Shown here: positions 44,209 to 53,411 of the stretch, in pieces | Layout: each line of letters opens with the position of its first letter | Numbering within the stretch: position 1 is the first letter of the stretch | Source of the DNA: Paraburkholderia bryophila | GTDB lineage: Bacteria; Pseudomonadota; Gammaproteobacteria; Burkholderiales; Burkholderiaceae | Direction: 5' to 3' | NCBI RefSeq assembly: GCF_013409255.1 | Contig: NZ_JACCAS010000002.1 | Span: forward strand, 3,462,001-3,526,000 | Length of the DNA: 64,000 bases | Translations under genes and position numbers: made by a program | Notes under the pieces: model-generated | What the model saw: only the letters and a program-made list of their open reading frames with translations | Told to the model about the DNA's origin: nothing | Databases searched by the model: none

Positions 44209-45064
44209 TCAGGGGGTGAAGGAGTCGTCCGGCAGTGCAATGCTGCTGGAGGACTCGTCCATCAATCTCGTCAGCCAGATTGATTTACGTTGTGGAAGGC
44301 GGCTTTGCCGGGTGATTTACGCTGAGCGCGCGTTGTAGGGCGCGTAAAGCCGATCAGCGACGATCACTGCCGCCTCCCGATATTCTTGCCCGTGACATAA
44401 ACATCGACCGCTGAGATCGAGCATTCAACGGAGGAAGCCTGGTTATTGGTGATGACTTCTATGGTCTTTCCTGTTGCCCCATAAAAAGTCATGTGATAAA
44501 CCTGTTGATATAAATCGCAGTGAATATACACCGGTATGCGGATGGCTGAATGGCGCGCCGATCGTATAGCGGCCGCGCGGAATCGGGCCTTTATCATTAA
44601 AACCCTGAAACTCAGGATGATTTTTCCATGCCGATTTTCAAGAATACCCGCTTTCAACGTACACACTGTTAAAACGGAGGTCGCCGGTACTTTGCTGATG
44701 TGTTCAAGGCATTAAATGTCAATTCAAACAATTAATCATATTGTCCGGCACATTACAACATGATGACGTTATGCGCAACCGTTTCGAGGTAGCGAAAATA
44801 ACTCGACCCTTTCGATTCTTATATTCTCTGATACCAACCTAAGAAAAACTCATCCCAATTGATGATCCATACGATAAAGATTATTTTTAGGCCTATCGCG
44901 ACTAACTTCTTCCGCGAAGTGCACTTCGTCGACACGCTGCCGCAGGCATCTCGCCAGCGAAGGCAGCCGGCCTTCCCAAGCCCACAACTACTGTATAAAA
45001 ACACAGTACAATCAACGGCAGCACAGATCCGCGCGTCCCCGCGCCCTCGTTACCTGCCGTTGGA
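44209..45064. other. AT-rich region of about 850 bases
   Basis: Between the glycosidase-like gene and the AlkB-like gene, with base composition clearly lower in GC than its neighbours from about 44380 to 45010. It holds one possible small gene on the minus strand and an inverted repeat CCTGA-AAC-TCAGG at 44604-44616. The rest shows no supported gene. Confidence 0.5.
44364..44597 (-). CDS. Possible small protein of unknown function
   Basis: In an AT-rich stretch, the minus strand reads a 77-residue protein from an ATG with AGGG five bases before it. The C-terminal half (VYHMTFYGATGKTIEVITNNQ, then SSVECSISAVDVYVTGKN) alternates like a beta-rich domain and looks like coding sequence. The frame continues upstream to a GTG at 44666 without a ribosome binding site. 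No family recognised. The low GC content suggests recent acquisition if it is a gene. Confidence 0.35.
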   Translation of the reverse strand: MIKARFRAAAIRSARHSAIRIPVYIHCDLYQQVYHMTFYGATGKTIEVITNNQASSVECSISAVDVYVTGKNIGRRQ

Positions 45065-45649
45065 ATGATGTCTGCCCAGCAAGCCCTCTTCGCCCCCGAG
45101 CCTGTCTGCCTCGTTCATGACCACGAAGGCGGAACGCGCTATCTACCCGACTCGATTCCTACAGCCATCGCGCAGCGCTGGTTCAACGAGGCACAGCGCA
45201 ACATCGGCTGGCTCAGCCAGCAGCGCATGATGTACGAACGCGAGGTCGCCGTTCCGCGCCTGCTCGCCACTTTCGCTCGGGAATCGGCCGATCTGCCCGA
45301 GCCGCTCGGCGAGGCATTCGAAGCAGTGCGCGCGCTGATCGGCGCACCGTTCAATCGCGTCGGTCTCAATCTCTATCGCGACGGCAGCGACAGCGTCGCG
45401 CCGCACAGCGACAAAACGGACAAGCTCGTGCCGGGCCAGCCGATTGCAATCGTCTCGCTCGGCGTGAGCCGCCGCATGTCGATCCGCTCAAAAACAGGCC
45501 CCGGCCGAACCGTTCACATCGAACTCGAACCGGGAAGCTGTCTGGTGATGAGCTACGCGTCGCAATTCACGCACGAGCACGGCATCCCCAAGCTGGCGGA
45601 TGTCGTCGGGCCACGCATCAGTCTCGCGTTCCGCTGTTTCGCACCTTAG
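45065..45649 (+). CDS. AlkB-like 2-oxoglutarate/Fe(II) dioxygenase
   Basis: A 194-residue dioxygenase of the AlkB group that repairs alkylated bases in DNA or RNA by oxidative demethylation. The iron ligands are His114, Asp116 (PHSDKTDKL) and His170 (FTHEHGIPK), and the 2-oxoglutarate arginines are Arg184 and Arg190 (PRISLAFR), with spacing as in E. coli AlkB. It is shaped like the short ALKBH2/3 type. Two adjacent ATGs can start it. Its stop codon overlaps the convergent carbonic anhydrase by four bases. No ada or alkA gene is near. Confidence 0.92.
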   Translation: MMSAQQALFAPEPVCLVHDHEGGTRYLPDSIPTAIAQRWFNEAQRNIGWLSQQRMMYEREVAVPRLLATFARESADLPEPLGEAFEAVRALIGAPFNRVGLNLYRDGSDSVAPHSDKTDKLVPGQPIAIVSLGVSRRMSIRSKTGPGRTVHIELEPGSCLVMSYASQFTHEHGIPKLADVVGPRISLAFRCFAP

Positions 45650-46365
45650 ATCAGCGCGACCTTGCCCGTCGCCAGATCGTAAATACCGCCCACTACCTTG
45701 ACCTTGCCGCGTCGTACGTACTGGCCGATCAGCGGCTTCGATACCAACAGCCGATTGGTGTTCAGCTTCACGTTCTCGATCGTGGCGCGCGCAACCAGAT
45801 CGTCATCGTGAACTGAACCGGCCAATTGCACCGCCGGCTTGAGCGAGCGCACCAGATCGGGCAAATGACCCGGCAATAGTGTGCCCTTCTGAATCACCTT
45901 GACGGTCGCTGTAATCGCCCCACAGTTCGTATGCCCGAGCACCATGATCAGCGGCACGCCGAGAAACTCGACGCCATATTCGAGGCTCGCGAGCATATCG
46001 TCGTTGACGAAATTGCCGGCCACGCGCACCACGAACAGATCGCCCGGGCCCTGATCGAAAGCGAGCTCCGGCGCCACGCGTGAATCCGCGCAGCCTACGA
46101 TTGCCGCAATCGGATACTGCGCGTCCACGCGCGCCACCCGGCCTGCAGAAAAGTCCTTGTTTGAAGGGCTATTCGCAGCGTAGCGTGCGTTGCCTTGCAT
46201 GATCCGGTCGAGCGCTTCTTGCGGTGGAATCGAATTCGGCGCATTGCCGGCAGGCGGATCGGCCGCCATGACATCGTGCGGTGATAATGCCGCCAGTGTG
46301 ATGGCGGACGCGCCGGCCAGCAGCCAGTCACGTCGCGTGGAAGAAATCGGATGGTGTTCGCACAT
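45646..46365 (-). CDS. Exported beta-class carbonic anhydrase
   Basis: A 239-residue zinc enzyme that interconverts CO2 and bicarbonate. A twin-arginine leader (STRRDWLLAGASAITLAA) precedes the mature part, so it acts in the periplasm. Zinc ligands Cys92, His145 and Cys148 and the Asp94/Arg96 dyad (CADSR, HTNC) are all present. It is one of two carbonic anhydrases within 2.3 kb and shares its strand with an Hsp31-like gene. Confidence 0.93.
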   Translation of the reverse strand: MCEHHPISSTRRDWLLAGASAITLAALSPHDVMAADPPAGNAPNSIPPQEALDRIMQGNARYAANSPSNKDFSAGRVARVDAQYPIAAIVGCADSRVAPELAFDQGPGDLFVVRVAGNFVNDDMLASLEYGVEFLGVPLIMVLGHTNCGAITATVKVIQKGTLLPGHLPDLVRSLKPAVQLAGSVHDDDLVARATIENVKLNTNRLLVSKPLIGQYVRRGKVKVVGGIYDLATGKVALI

Positions 46366-46403
46366 GGCAGGTCTCCTATGTGCTGGTGCGCTACGGTAGG
46401 TAT

Positions 46404-47087
46404 TTACGCTACGCCAAGCTTTGCAAGCAACGCCTTCGCGGCCGCTTCCGACGAAGCCGGATTCTGCCCGGTGATCAGATTCCCCGCGACCACCACATGG
46501 GACAGCCAGTCCGGCCCTTTCGAATAACTCGCGCCGTGCTTCTTCAACATGTCTTCCACCAGAAACGGCACGACGTCGGTGAGCCCGACGGCGGCCTCTT
46601 CGGTATTCGCAAAGCCCGTGACCGGTTTATCGCGCACCAGTGGCGTGCCGTCGGGCGTCTTCGTATGACGAAACACCGCGGGCGCATGGCAGACCGCGCC
46701 GACGGGTTTGCCCGCGGCATACAACGCTTCGATTAGCGCGATCGACTGCGGATCTTCCGCCAGATCCCACAGCGGCCCGTGACCGCCGGGATAAAACACC
46801 GCGTCGTAATCCGCCGCCGAGACACTGGAGAGTTTGACCGTATTCGCCAACGCGGCTTGCGCATCGGCGTCTTTGCCGAAGCGCCGGGTCGCGTCGGTCT
46901 GCGCGTCGGGATCGTCGCTCTTGGGGTCGAGCGGCGGCTGCCCGCCTTTGGGCGACGCCAAGGTCATCGCGACGCCCGCGTCTTTGAACACGTAATAAGG
47001 CGCGGCAAATTCCTCGAGCCAGAAACCGGTTTTTTTGCCGGTGTTGCCGAGCTGATCGTGGGACGTCAAGACCACCAGAATTTCCAT
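46404..47087 (-). CDS. DJ-1/PfpI-family protein, Hsp31/glyoxalase III-like
   Basis: A 227-residue protein with the class I glutamine amidotransferase-like fold. Cys133-His134 form the nucleophile elbow (GAVCHAPAV), and the segment YPGGHGPLWDL and the early Glu25/26 complete the site. Relatives act as glutathione-independent glyoxalase III, deglycase or holding chaperones. GAGG with good spacing precedes the ATG. It lies between the two carbonic anhydrase genes on the same strand; the gaps (38 and 186 bases) allow, but do not prove, one transcript. Confidence 0.9.
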   Translation of the reverse strand: MEILVVLTSHDQLGNTGKKTGFWLEEFAAPYYVFKDAGVAMTLASPKGGQPPLDPKSDDPDAQTDATRRFGKDADAQAALANTVKLSSVSAADYDAVFYPGGHGPLWDLAEDPQSIALIEALYAAGKPVGAVCHAPAVFRHTKTPDGTPLVRDKPVTGFANTEEAAVGLTDVVPFLVEDMLKKHGASYSKGPDWLSHVVVAGNLITGQNPASSEAAAKALLAKLGVA

Positions 47088-47273
47088 ATCGACCTCGGAA
47101 GCGGTTTCGGTTCGCCCGGCTTGCGCGCGCCAGACGGCGCTGGAGTGGCGTGACCCGCTCCAGGCGCTCTGGCAGTATAGGTGGCGCCGGGTGACGTTGC
47201 GTGGCGCCGAAGAGGATTTCTTGCCGCGCGAGCGGGCCGCGTCAGCAGGCCGCTCGCATCGAAAAACGCGATG

Positions 47274-47909
47274 TCAGACCGCGTAAATATTGGGGTTGTC
47301 GACCAGCGGCAAAAATTGGCCCGTGCGCCCGTCGAGCGCTAGCATCGTGCCGCTTTCAATGTCGAAGATCCAGCCGTGCAATTGCAGCGTTTTATTCACG
47401 AGCCCGACCGCCACCGACGGATGCGTGCGGATATTCGACAACTGCGCAATCACGTTGTCCTTCACCAGCGCGGACAGCCGCTCGGCGTCCGAGTGATACG
47501 TGCGTGACGCGTTGATCGCTTTGGCGGCATCCGAATGACGCAGCCAGCTCGCCACCGCCGGCAGATGATCCAGATTCGTGCAGGTCGAGATCGCGGTCAT
47601 CGCGCCGCAGTTCGAATGCCCGCAGATCACGATATCGCGCACGCCCAACACCGACACCGCGTATTCGACCGTGGCCGACACGCCGCCCGGCTCCGGACCA
47701 TACGACGGCACGATGTTGCCCGCATTGCGGATCACGAACAGCGCGCCCGGCTCGGTCTGCGTCAGCAACTCCGGCACGACGCGGCTGTCGGAACAGGTCA
47801 CGAACAGCGTATTCGGGCTTTGCGCGGCCGATAGGCGCTTGAACAACGCACTCTGCTGCGGAAAGACGTCACGTTGAAAGCGGATGATACCTTCGATGAT
47901 TTCCTGCAC
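47274..47909 (-). CDS. Beta-class carbonic anhydrase, cytosolic
   Basis: A 211-residue enzyme without a signal peptide. Cys39, Asp41, Arg43 (CSDSR) and His98, Cys101 (GHSNC) make the zinc site, and RNAGNIVP is typical of this clade (Can/CynT). The start is GTG at 47909, with GGAG six bases upstream. It supplies bicarbonate for carboxylases. No cyanase is adjacent. Confidence 0.93.
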   Translation of the reverse strand: MQEIIEGIIRFQRDVFPQQSALFKRLSAAQSPNTLFVTCSDSRVVPELLTQTEPGALFVIRNAGNIVPSYGPEPGGVSATVEYAVSVLGVRDIVICGHSNCGAMTAISTCTNLDHLPAVASWLRHSDAAKAINASRTYHSDAERLSALVKDNVIAQLSNIRTHPSVAVGLVNKTLQLHGWIFDIESGTMLALDGRTGQFLPLVDNPNIYAV

Positions 47910-48341
47910 GATGATCTCCAGATAGTCGAAGCTTAGGTCTGCAGCGCCCGCACCGGTTTAGCGGCGCGAGTCGGCTGTCTGTTGGCGGGACTATACCGCA
48001 GCCGGCGTCCGGCTCACCGGCCTCGCGAGATGGCGCATCGTGCGCGCAACCATCACAGCGTTTTGATCTGACGGCCGCGCCCATAAAAAAAGCCCCGACT
48101 GTTACCAGCCGGGGCCAACTCTCTCGCTCGCACACCGGAACCGTGCGTGCATGACTACTGTATCTGGGTCGACGAAGCGGATATAGGTGCCGCGCTGGAA
48201 GAGTCATTTCCATCGCGGCTCACTCTCGAAGCGTTGCGCTAATGCGCGGTTTCAACACCGGACACGCATAAGCGCAACACAACCAGGCCGCTCGACATTC
48301 ACTGCGATTGCATCGCGCCTCGTCGGATAAAGCACGCTGAA
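47910..48341. other. Intergenic region of about 430 bases
   Basis: Between the cytosolic carbonic anhydrase and the DUF4148 gene, both minus. It contains the terminator of the DUF4148 gene (listed separately) and presumably the carbonic anhydrase promoter. No gene seen. Confidence 0.5.
48085..48115 (-). terminator. Intrinsic terminator of the DUF4148 gene
   Basis: On the minus strand: GCCCCG-G-CTG-GTAA-CAG-T-CGGGGC followed by TTTTTTT, a strong hairpin with T-run. It is about 230 bases after the DUF4148 stop codon, so the transcript has a long 3' leader or another short RNA. Confidence 0.88.
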
Positions 48342-48650
48342 TCAACGGCTATACATCGCATTCCAATCCGCCTTGGACACCGCCGGGCGACCACTTTCCG
48401 ACGCGCCGATCGCGTTACCGCCATAACCGCTGACGTTGCTGTTTTGCGCGGCCACGCGCGCTTCGGCGGCCTGAATCGCGTCGGGATAATGCGCCTGATC
48501 GCCGTCGCCGACGTGATAGCCGGCCTGTTCGAGTTGAACCAGTTCGGCGCGAACCTGCTCGCGAGTGATACGGGTGCTCGACTGGGCAAACACCGTGGCG
48601 GAAGCCGCGAGCGAAGCGACGATAACAACGGCCTTGAGCAAAGACTTCAT
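48342..48650 (-). CDS. DUF4148 exported small protein
   Basis: A 102-residue protein with a signal peptide (cleavage near VFA-QSS) and the DUF4148 motif TREQVRAELVQLEQAGYHVGDGD. Such proteins are abundant in Burkholderiaceae, are probably periplasmic, and have no known role. ATG preceded by GGAGG at a slightly long distance (11 bases). It is followed by a strong terminator. Confidence 0.93.
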   Translation of the reverse strand: MKSLLKAVVIVASLAASATVFAQSSTRITREQVRAELVQLEQAGYHVGDGDQAHYPDAIQAAEARVAAQNSNVSGYGGNAIGASESGRPAVSKADWNAMYSR

Positions 48651-48808
48651 GATAAAAACAACCTCCGGTTATTGATGGTTTGCGGTGCTTCGAGTCGGAC
48701 TCGCCGTCACCGCAGGACTCAATATAGGCGTCGATTCGTCGGAGAATAATGGGCGCTCATCGAAGGGATTGTTGTTGGATCTGGAGAAGTCGCGCTCAAG
48801 GCTGGTGC

Positions 48809-49960
48809 TTAGAAGCGGGTACGCAACCCCACGGTGCCGACCACCTGATTCCCGGTCGACGACGCGCCGCCCGCCGTGTTGATGAACGCGGTATAACCCT
48901 GCCCGGTCACGTGCTGAAACATCGCTTCGGCGTACACGTCGGTACGCAGCGAGAGCGCATAGACGGCTTGCAGATTCACCTGGTTCCATTTCGGATCGGT
49001 GCCGAAACTCGTCGTGCCGCCCACGTGCGCGTCTGTGTACGTGTAGGCCGCGCCGAGGCTGAACGCCGGCGTCACCTTGTACTTGCCGTTCACTTCGTAG
49101 TTGTCGAAGCGCATCGAGCCGTGCGTGGCGCCGAACGACGCGGTGTTCTGAAACTGGCTATGCGTATAGACGAAGCCGGCCGTCACGGGACCGAAGCCAT
49201 AACTCAACGCGGCGCCGGCCGTGCGCTGAACATCAGCGCCGAGCTGGAAGCCACCCGTGCCGTTCGCCGTCGATTCGCCGAGATCGACCGCGCCCGCGGT
49301 GTTCGTGGTGGAGCTGGAGCCGTTGATCTGCAGATAACCCGCGGCCGCTTTGAACGGCCCATTGCTATAGCTCACGCCCGCGCTGTACGCACGATTGACC
49401 GCGAAATCGCTGTTGTTCGAGAACGCGTAGAGGCCGCCGAACTTCAGACCCGCGTAGTTCGCGCTGGTGTATTTGACGGCGTTGCTCATCCGCACCGAGT
49501 GGTTCAGGTTGTCGTTGTCGAACGGATGCGCGAAGCCGGTGTCGCCGAACGTGCCCGCTGTGCCCGACAGCGGCGCGACGAAATCGACCAGCGAATCGTA
49601 CTGACGGCCGAGCGTGAGTGTGCCGAACTGCTGGCTGCTCAAGCCCGCATACGCCTGACGTCCGAACAGACGACTGTTCTGGCCGAGCTTGCCGTTCTGT
49701 ACGTTGTAGCCGTTTTCAAGCACGAATACCGCTTGCAGGCCGCCGCCCAGATCCTCGCCACCGCGCAAACCGAAGCGGCTGCCGTTGACGTTGCCGCTGG
49801 TCGCCTGCACCAGCGCACCTTGCGTGCCGCCCTTCTTGACGTTGTTGGTGTACATCACGCCGGCGTCGATGAGGCCGTATAGCGTGACCGAACTTTGCGC
49901 ATGCGCGAGCGTACCGGCGAGTCCTGCGAACGCCGCGACCGCGGCCGAAATCTTTTTCAC
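48809..49960 (-). CDS. Outer-membrane porin, Burkholderia trimeric type
   Basis: A 383-residue porin. Signal peptide cleaved near AHA-QSS, then SVTLYGLIDAGVMY, RFGLRGGEDLGGGLQAVF, and a final phenylalanine (GTVGLRTRF). It belongs to the same broad family as the porin at 7301-8410 but is a different copy. The start is GTG, with AGGAG six bases before it. It lies upstream of the DUF4148 gene, with about 160 bases between. Confidence 0.95.
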   Translation of the reverse strand: MKKISAAVAAFAGLAGTLAHAQSSVTLYGLIDAGVMYTNNVKKGGTQGALVQATSGNVNGSRFGLRGGEDLGGGLQAVFVLENGYNVQNGKLGQNSRLFGRQAYAGLSSQQFGTLTLGRQYDSLVDFVAPLSGTAGTFGDTGFAHPFDNDNLNHSVRMSNAVKYTSANYAGLKFGGLYAFSNNSDFAVNRAYSAGVSYSNGPFKAAAGYLQINGSSSTTNTAGAVDLGESTANGTGGFQLGADVQRTAGAALSYGFGPVTAGFVYTHSQFQNTASFGATHGSMRFDNYEVNGKYKVTPAFSLGAAYTYTDAHVGGTTSFGTDPKWNQVNLQAVYALSLRTDVYAEAMFQHVTGQGYTAFINTAGGASSTGNQVVGTVGLRTRF

Positions 49961-50236
49961 TTGATGCTCCTACGTAGCTGAGTGTGGGGTTGAACAGCGA
50001 CGCGGAGTATAAAAACGCGGCCTTCGAAAACGAATGCCCGCGGCCTGGAGGAGTCCTTTATCGAATCAGGAACAATCGGTCACGGAGAAGTCGCAATCGT
50101 GGCGCGGTGCGCCTTGACGCGATGTTTCGACGGGGTGATCGGCATGCGCGGCGTGCCGGGATGGCGCGCGGGGTGGTGTGTGAACAACGGCGAGGAACGG
50201 TGAGGAACGCGAGCGGCAAGCATGCCGCGAAAAAAA
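49961..50236. other. Upstream region of the second porin
   Basis: About 275 bases that separate the porin start from the terminator of the DUF1488 gene, on the same strand. It should hold the porin promoter. No gene is supported. Confidence 0.4.
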
Positions 50237-50257
50237 GCCCGGCGCGCAAGCGCCGGA
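50230..50257 (-). terminator. Intrinsic terminator of the DUF1488 gene
   Basis: Minus-strand hairpin made from GTCCGGCGC and GCGCCGGGC with a four-base loop, followed by TTTTTTT. It stands 12 bases after the DUF1488 stop codon. Confidence 0.9.
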
Positions 50258-50268
50258 CTCTCCTTGCC

Positions 50269-50529
50269 CTAGTTGAAGTCGTCCGTCTCGAGTTCCACGG
50301 ACTGTCCGCCGTTTTTTTCGAGGACCCGGCGCGTAGCGTTTTCAATCCTTGCGCGATTCGCCTCGAACGTATTGACCAGATGATGGGCCGATGGGCCGTC
50401 GTTGCCGAAATGATTGTTCAGCGCATCCAGCGACACGCTGCACCAGACGTCGGCCCCGTCGACATTGGCTTCGAAGGCGACGCGCGCCGCGGCTACCACT
50501 TCGCGGCGTCCGGTGAATTCGATCCTCAT
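50269..50529 (-). CDS. DUF1488-like small protein
   Basis: An 86-residue cytosolic protein with the pattern of DUF1488: VAFEANVDGADVWCSVS, then ALNNHFGND and NTFEANRARIENATRRVLE. Function unknown in the whole family. A GGAGGG site lies a few bases before the ATG at 50529, which favours this start over the longer frame. It has its own terminator. Confidence 0.85.
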   Translation of the reverse strand: MRIEFTGRREVVAAARVAFEANVDGADVWCSVSLDALNNHFGNDGPSAHHLVNTFEANRARIENATRRVLEKNGGQSVELETDDFN

Positions 50530-50747
50530 AGTGACCCTCCATGTGTGAAAGTAGCGTTGAACGCGCAAACGCCGTGCCAAACCAGGACCAACCGTCAGGC
50601 CCTGCCGGCGCGATTGAAGCGCTGCGCGCTTTCTCCGCAAGGTGCATACTCGACCCTCGGCCGCTTTCGCGCGGCCGCGCTGATGCGTCGCGGCATGGCC
50701 GCCGTTCCTGCCGTGCGACGTGCCTGACATCCTAATACTAACGCCCC

Positions 50748-52244
50748 ATGTCCTCCCGCAACCCACAATCGTCGCGTCCTCTAGTCATTGCCGCGGTCAT
50801 GGCTTCAATGGCGATGGTCGCCATTGAAGCCACCATCGTCTCGACCGCGATGCCGCAAATCGTCGCGCAACTCGGCGACCTGCATCTGTATAGCTGGGTG
50901 TTCTCGTCGTTCCTGCTCACGCAAACCGCTATGACGGTGGTGTTCGGCAAGCTCGCCGACCTGTACGGTCGCAAGCCGATCATGCTGATCGGTATCGCGA
51001 TCTTCCTGATCGGCTCGGTGCTGGCCGGCTTCGCGTGGTCGATGCCCGCCATGATCGTGTTCCGCCTGATTCAAGGCGTCGGCGCGGGCGCGATCCAGCC
51101 GGTCACGCTGACCATCGTCGCCGATCTCTATCCGGCTCATGAACGCGGCAAGGTGCAAGGTTATCTCGCGAGCGTCTGGGCGATTTCAGCAGTGGTCGGA
51201 CCGATGGTCGGCGGCTTCATCATCCATAACCTGTCGTGGGCGTGGATCTTCTGGATGAACATTCCGATCGGCCTCGCGTCCGCAGCGGGCTTTATTGCGT
51301 TCCTGCGCGAGTCGGAGCGACACGCGCGACCGTCCATCGACTTCGCCGGCGCGGCGCTATTCATGGCGGCAATCGCCGCGTTGATGATGGCGCTGACCTA
51401 CGCGGGCGACGACGAAATCGCGCGCGCCTCGCTGGCGGGCGGCGCTTTCCTGCTGTGCGTGCTGTTGTTCGTCGCGCAGGAGCGTCGCGCGGCCGAGCCG
51501 ATGATTTCGTTCGCGCTGTGGAGCCGCCGGCCGATCGCCGCCTGCAACGGCTCGACGCTGCTGTCCGGCATGATCCTGATGGGCGCCACCACGTTTCTGC
51601 CGATGTACGTGCAGGGCGTGCTGCATCGCTCGCCGGTGGTCGCCGGCCTCGCGCTCACGATGATGATGGTCGGCTGGCCGACCGGCGCCACGCTCGCGGC
51701 GAAGTCGTTTCATCGCCTTGGCTTGCGGCGCATTCTGATCGGTGGCAGCGCGTTCGTGCCGATCGGCGCGGCGCTGCTGCTGTTCCTGTCGCCCGGCGCG
51801 TCGCCGTTGATCGCGGCATTCGGCTCGCTGATCATGGGCTTCGGCATGGGCACGTCCAGCGTCAGCTCGCTGGTGTTGATTCAGGAGATCGTCGGCATGG
51901 ACGAACGCGGCAGCGCCACCGCGTCGAATCTGTTCTCGCGCAATCTCGGCAGTACGTTGGGCGCAACGCTGTTCGGCGCCGTGCTCAACTTCGGGCTGAC
52001 GCATTCGAAGAGTCTGGTGGTGGTCACGTCGGATCAGTTGAAGGCGCTGCTGCAGAATCAGGCAGCGAGTCTCGGCGACAGCGACATGATCCGCATGGTG
52101 TTGCATCAGTCGCTGCACCTCACGTTCATCTCGCTGTTCGTGATCGCGATTTTTGTGGTCGTGCTGTTTGCGTTCGTGCCGCCGGTCAGCATTCGCACCG
52201 CGAGACCCATGCCGCTCGAAGCGTTGTCGCCGTTGGAAGATTGA
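50748..52244 (+). CDS. MFS multidrug exporter, DHA2/EmrB type
   Basis: A 498-residue inner-membrane transporter with 14 predicted helices. DHA2 motifs: LDxT-like region ATIVSTAMPQI in helix 1, GKLADLYGRKP (motif A) in loop 2-3, and RLIQGVGAGAIQPV (motif B). It exports drugs or other hydrophobic compounds by proton antiport. It lacks an EmrA-like adapter in the neighbourhood, so it would act on its own. It ends 19 bases from a convergent hydrolase gene. Confidence 0.93.
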   Translation: MSSRNPQSSRPLVIAAVMASMAMVAIEATIVSTAMPQIVAQLGDLHLYSWVFSSFLLTQTAMTVVFGKLADLYGRKPIMLIGIAIFLIGSVLAGFAWSMPAMIVFRLIQGVGAGAIQPVTLTIVADLYPAHERGKVQGYLASVWAISAVVGPMVGGFIIHNLSWAWIFWMNIPIGLASAAGFIAFLRESERHARPSIDFAGAALFMAAIAALMMALTYAGDDEIARASLAGGAFLLCVLLFVAQERRAAEPMISFALWSRRPIAACNGSTLLSGMILMGATTFLPMYVQGVLHRSPVVAGLALTMMMVGWPTGATLAAKSFHRLGLRRILIGGSAFVPIGAALLLFLSPGASPLIAAFGSLIMGFGMGTSSVSSLVLIQEIVGMDERGSATASNLFSRNLGSTLGATLFGAVLNFGLTHSKSLVVVTSDQLKALLQNQAASLGDSDMIRMVLHQSLHLTFISLFVIAIFVVVLFAFVPPVSIRTARPMPLEALSPLED

Positions 52245-52263
52245 CCGTCGGCTAAGGCTGCTT

Positions 52264-53409
52264 TTAAGGTTGTTTCGCCGGCAGCGTCGCGGCAAAAAAA
52301 TCAATCGCCTGCGCCGCTGTCTTCGCATGCACCGCGTCACGGTCCACGCCGGGGTTGTCCCGGCAGATGTGCGCAAGACGCTTGGCCACCGCCGGCAAAC
52401 AGGTGTCGAGAAACGTGTAGTGCCACGCGCCGGGCACGAGCGTCACGCTGGCCTTGGGCATCGATGCCGCGATGCGCTCGATGTTGGTGTCCACTGGCGC
52501 CGTCACATCGTCCCCACCTGCCACCAGCGAAACGGGAATCGCGATGGCGGCGAGCGACTCGGCGGTCAGCGCCTCGCCGAGCGCGGGCGCGATCGCGAAG
52601 ACCGCCTTGACACGTGGATCGCGATACGACGCACCCGAGCGAGCGCGCGACGCCTTCGTCTCCGGCGACGCCGCATCGTCCGCAGACCTGTCGAGCAACG
52701 ATACCGCCGCGCCGGACGCATCACGAATCCGCGCCGCTTCCGGCGGATGGCAGATCGCATCGGCCGCCGGCGACGTGCAGAACCGCTCGAAGCCCGCCAG
52801 ATCGGTGCGCGCCCCCGCCAGTTCCAGAACCGTATAGCCGCCCAGAGAAAAGCCCACTGCGCCGATCCTGTCGCGGTCGACATGCGCCCCCAGCTTCGGG
52901 TCCGCCAGCACGCCATCGAGCACTTCGCTGGCGTCTGTCGCGCGTTCCCACCACAGCATGAAACCGTCGCGGGTCAGCGGTTCGAGTTCGTTGTTGCCCG
53001 GATGATTGGCGCCCGCCACGATATAGCCGTGAGCGGCGAGCGCGGCGCCGAGCCAGTCGAGACTGTCCACGCTGCCGCCGGTGCCGTGCGACAGCACCAG
53101 CAACGGATACTTGGCACGCGCGGTTGACAGCGGCGCGCCGTCGGCGATGGGATGCCCCACGAACAACGGATCGCCGGGCGCGCCGACGTCATGCGGCTGC
53201 TCCGGCACGGACGGATCGACGGGATACCAGATACGCGTCACCAGCGCCTCGGTGGCCGCGCCGCGCCAATTGCGCGTGACAGGCGGATGAATGATCCGCA
53301 CTGTCTCGCCCACATGCCAGCCGGCGCCGGCAGCCTCCGCCGATACAGCGCCGTCCGCCCACGACAAAGCCGCCGCACATAGGAGCGCGGCACCGCATCT
53401 GCGAAACAT
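52264..53409 (-). CDS. Secreted alpha/beta hydrolase
   Basis: A 381-residue serine hydrolase with a signal peptide (cleavage near VSA-EAA). HGTGG (109-113) forms the oxyanion hole and Ser188 in GFSLGG is the nucleophile; His near the end is in PGAWHYTF. The layout, with long insertion between nucleophile and acid, resembles platelet-activating-factor acetylhydrolase-like and dienelactone-hydrolase-like proteins. Substrate unknown. It starts two bases after the shortened AraC-type gene, so both share a transcript. Confidence 0.9.
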   Translation of the reverse strand: MFRRCGAALLCAAALSWADGAVSAEAAGAGWHVGETVRIIHPPVTRNWRGAATEALVTRIWYPVDPSVPEQPHDVGAPGDPLFVGHPIADGAPLSTARAKYPLLVLSHGTGGSVDSLDWLGAALAAHGYIVAGANHPGNNELEPLTRDGFMLWWERATDASEVLDGVLADPKLGAHVDRDRIGAVGFSLGGYTVLELAGARTDLAGFERFCTSPAADAICHPPEAARIRDASGAAVSLLDRSADDAASPETKASRARSGASYRDPRVKAVFAIAPALGEALTAESLAAIAIPVSLVAGGDDVTAPVDTNIERIAASMPKASVTLVPGAWHYTFLDTCLPAVAKRLAHICRDNPGVDRDAVHAKTAAQAIDFFAATLPAKQP

Positions 53410-53411
53410 GG

